64,000 bases of DNA from G965227875 sp965227875. GTDB taxonomy: Bacteria > Pseudomonadota > Alphaproteobacteria > Rhizobiales > JAJFHC01. The notes below the pieces were generated by a model, which was not told the origin of the DNA, did not search any database, and saw nothing but the letters and a program-made list of their open reading frames with translations. Below, piece by piece: positions 62,467 through 64,000 of this stretch. The DNA lies in assembly GCA_965227875.1 (NCBI GenBank), contig OZ245783.1, positions 2,294,001-2,358,000 of the forward strand. Direction: 5' to 3'. The first letter of the stretch is position 1. Every line of letters starts with the position of its first letter. The position numbers and the translations under genes were made by a program.

Positions 62467-63489
62467 GTGAACGCAGAGGCAAGATATCTGAACCCGTCCG
62501 AGGCCGCCGGCCGGATCGGGCTTTCCGTCAAGGCCCTGCGCGTGTGGGAGCGGCACGGCCTGCTGGCGCCGTCGCGCACGGCAACGGGCTGGCGCGCCTA
62601 CAGCCCCGCCGACATGGACCGCGCGCGCGACATCGCCGCCCTGCGGCAGCTCGGATTCAGCCTGTCGCAGGTCGCCCGCCTGCTCGACGGCGACATGCGC
62701 GACCTGGATCCCGAACTCTCCGCCCACCAGGCCGCGCTCGAACGGCAGATGGCGAGGCTCGGCGAAACGGTGGCCCGCGTCCGGGAGTTGCGCGAGGCCC
62801 TCGCCGGGGGAGACGTTTCGGGCATCGGGGCGTTCACCCGTCTTGCCGGCCGGGACGGGGGAACCGGGATCTCCTTCGACCTGCCCTGGCCCTGGGGCGG
62901 CGAACGGTTCGAACTGCGCCGCATCCGCCCGCTCAACTACATCATCGGCCCGCTCGGCAGCGGCAAGACGCGTTTCGCGCAAAAACTGGCCGAAACGCTT
63001 CCCGACGCGGCCTTTCTCGGCCTGGAACGGGACATGGCGGCCGCGCCGGCCGTGGCCGGTCCGGGCCATGCGGCCCGCGTGGCGCGAACGCTCGACTGGA
63101 TCGCCGGCGATGGGGGGACGCCTGGCGACGAACTCGCGGCGCTCGTGGCCCATATCGAGGCCGACCGCCCCGCAGCTCTCGTCATCGACATGATCGAGCA
63201 GGGGCTCGACCAGGCCACCCAGGAAGCGCTGATCGCACGGCTCCGGGCCCGCGGCCCCGATGCCCGTCCGCTCTTCATGCTGACGCGGTCGAGCGCCATT
63301 CTCGACCTGGCGGCGGTCGGCCCGGACGAGGCCATCGTCTACTGTCCGGCGAACCATAGCCCGCCGATCGACGTGCCGCCGCACGCAGGCGCGGCGGGAT
63401 ATGAATCCGTTCGGTCCTGTCTCGCGCCGCCCGACGTGCGTGCGCGCACCGAAGGGGTCGTCGCGATGCGCCCGGCGGCGAACACTTGA
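62467..63489 (+). CDS. MerR-type HTH fused to a P-loop ATPase
   Basis: 340 residues from a GTG at 62467. Residues about 7-75 form a MerR winged HTH (LNPSEAAGRIGLSVKALRVW then GWRAYSPADMDRARDIAALR). A coiled-coil dimerisation helix (about 85-120) follows. The rest is a P-loop domain with Walker A IIGPLGSGKTRFAQKL near 158-173 and a Walker B-like strand AALVIDMIEQGLDQATQEAL near 236. No ABC signature (LSGGQ) is visible. I know no characterised protein of this design. It may be a regulator whose DNA binding depends on ATP. No obvious target operon is adjacent. Confidence 0.75.
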   Translation: MNAEARYLNPSEAAGRIGLSVKALRVWERHGLLAPSRTATGWRAYSPADMDRARDIAALRQLGFSLSQVARLLDGDMRDLDPELSAHQAALERQMARLGETVARVRELREALAGGDVSGIGAFTRLAGRDGGTGISFDLPWPWGGERFELRRIRPLNYIIGPLGSGKTRFAQKLAETLPDAAFLGLERDMAAAPAVAGPGHAARVARTLDWIAGDGGTPGDELAALVAHIEADRPAALVIDMIEQGLDQATQEALIARLRARGPDARPLFMLTRSSAILDLAAVGPDEAIVYCPANHSPPIDVPPHAGAAGYESVRSCLAPPDVRARTEGVVAMRPAANT

Positions 63490-63554
63490 GAGGCGTCATA
63501 AAACTCCGTTAATCCCGGTCTGCTACCGTCGAACGATGATCTGGAAATTCGACA

Positions 63555-64000
63555 ATGCTTGAAGCCGTATTCGACGGGCTGCGGACGGCCGCCGGCGTCG
63601 ACACGGTCGCCGACCTTGGCGCCGTCTATCGCGAAAATCTCGGACACAACGACTGCATCATCGCCGCCGGTGTGGAATGCTGGCGCGAGGCCTATTACTT
63701 CCGTCTCGCGGTGACCTATAGCCGGGGCCGCAGCTTCCGGAAGACCCGGGTGATCAAGTGGCCCTACAGCTTGGATGCGGCCTGCGATATCGAAGCCGTG
63801 CTCGCGGACCTCGAAGCTGTGGAGAACGCAAAGACGTCCGGAACCCTCGTCGACCGCCGCGGCGGGCTCGGCCGGTTCTTCGACAATCTCACCGGCCGTG
63901 CCTATTACGGCGGGTATGACTTCACCTCCGTCATCGGACATGAAAAGCCTGTCGAGGTGTCGGCGGAAATCGCGCAGTCCGGCGAACTGACGCTGGTTAC
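63555..64000 (+). CDS. Hypothetical protein, 5' part (runs off the window)
   Basis: The frame from ATG 63555 (MLEAVFDGLRTAAGVDTVAD) stays open to the last base, 148 codons. NDCIIAAGVECWREAYYFRL and GRSFRKTRVIKWPYSLDAAC look like a structured alpha/beta protein with strongly coding composition. I do not recognise a family. It begins 65 bp after the MerR-ATPase stop on the same strand, with a weak ribosome-binding site. Confidence 0.6.
   Translation, partial: MLEAVFDGLRTAAGVDTVADLGAVYRENLGHNDCIIAAGVECWREAYYFRLAVTYSRGRSFRKTRVIKWPYSLDAACDIEAVLADLEAVENAKTSGTLVDRRGGLGRFFDNLTGRAYYGGYDFTSVIGHEKPVEVSAEIAQSGELTLV

Overview
The window is 64 kb of a high-GC alphaproteobacterial chromosome. The best guess is the order Hyphomicrobiales (Rhizobiales). 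The inference rests on gene order (chvI-chvG-hprK-EIIA-HPr, ahcY-divL-tsaE/amgK-murU-addB-addA-trxA, folC-accD-trpA-trpB-trpF, ihfB-sppA-rpsA-cmk-aroA), a fused TsaE-AmgK protein, an AccD that has lost its zinc ribbon, and a DivL-type kinase with tyrosine in place of the phospho-acceptor histidine. No species name can be read from the sequence.

Layout. (1) 1-1809: 3' part of polA. (2) 2040-7620: an AT-richer accessory island with a two-TM protein of unknown function, a DUF6471 gene divergent from an IS1595-family transposase, and a second IS1595-family element. The second element is bounded by 23-bp perfect terminal inverted repeats (4236-4258 and 6570-6592) and carries four passenger genes, one with a HEPN-like RNxxxH motif. 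After it come a winged-helix remnant, five 10-bp direct repeats and another hypothetical gene. (3) 7660-9914: gamma-glutamyltransferase and a HugZ-like flavin/haem protein. (4) 10076-14245: the ChvI/ChvG envelope two-component system followed by the nitrogen-PTS style HprK, EIIA-Man and HPr. (5) 14271-17348: an inserted block of LysR, DoxX, extradiol dioxygenase and AlaX. (6) 17413-26392: ahcY behind a palindrome and a strongly structured leader, an XRE regulator, DivL, TsaE-AmgK, MurU and a GMC oxidoreductase. (7) 26425-33479: AddB, AddA and thioredoxin. (8) 33505-34840: a non-coding array of six related repeat copies with spacings near 289 and 180 bp. (9) 34928-37570: a non-pyrrolysine MttB-family methyltransferase and a GlxA/AraC regulator. 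(10) 37580-43421: folC, accD, trpA, trpB, trpF, pyrF, all on the minus strand. (11) 43563-53330: a nitrogen-scavenging cluster with a cysteine hydrolase, an N-formylglutamate amidohydrolase, an RpiR regulator, a glutamine-synthetase-like ligase, a complete branched-chain-type ABC importer and an acetamidase/formamidase. (12) 53462-61498: MscS channel, a secreted VCBS-like protein, LapA, IhfB, SppA, ribosomal protein S1, cytidylate kinase, AroA. (13) 61619-64000: a TIGR02300 acidic protein, tRNA-Ala(GGC) with a terminator, a MerR-P-loop ATPase fusion, and the start of a hypothetical gene cut by the window end.

Most of the window is conserved housekeeping DNA with compact, often overlapping operons. 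The less ordinary material is the IS1595 cargo element, the structured ahcY leader, the intergenic repeat array, the amide/formyl nitrogen cluster and the MerR-ATPase fusion. I did not find a CRISPR array, a prophage, or a system I could confidently call new. The cargo element is the best candidate for closer study.
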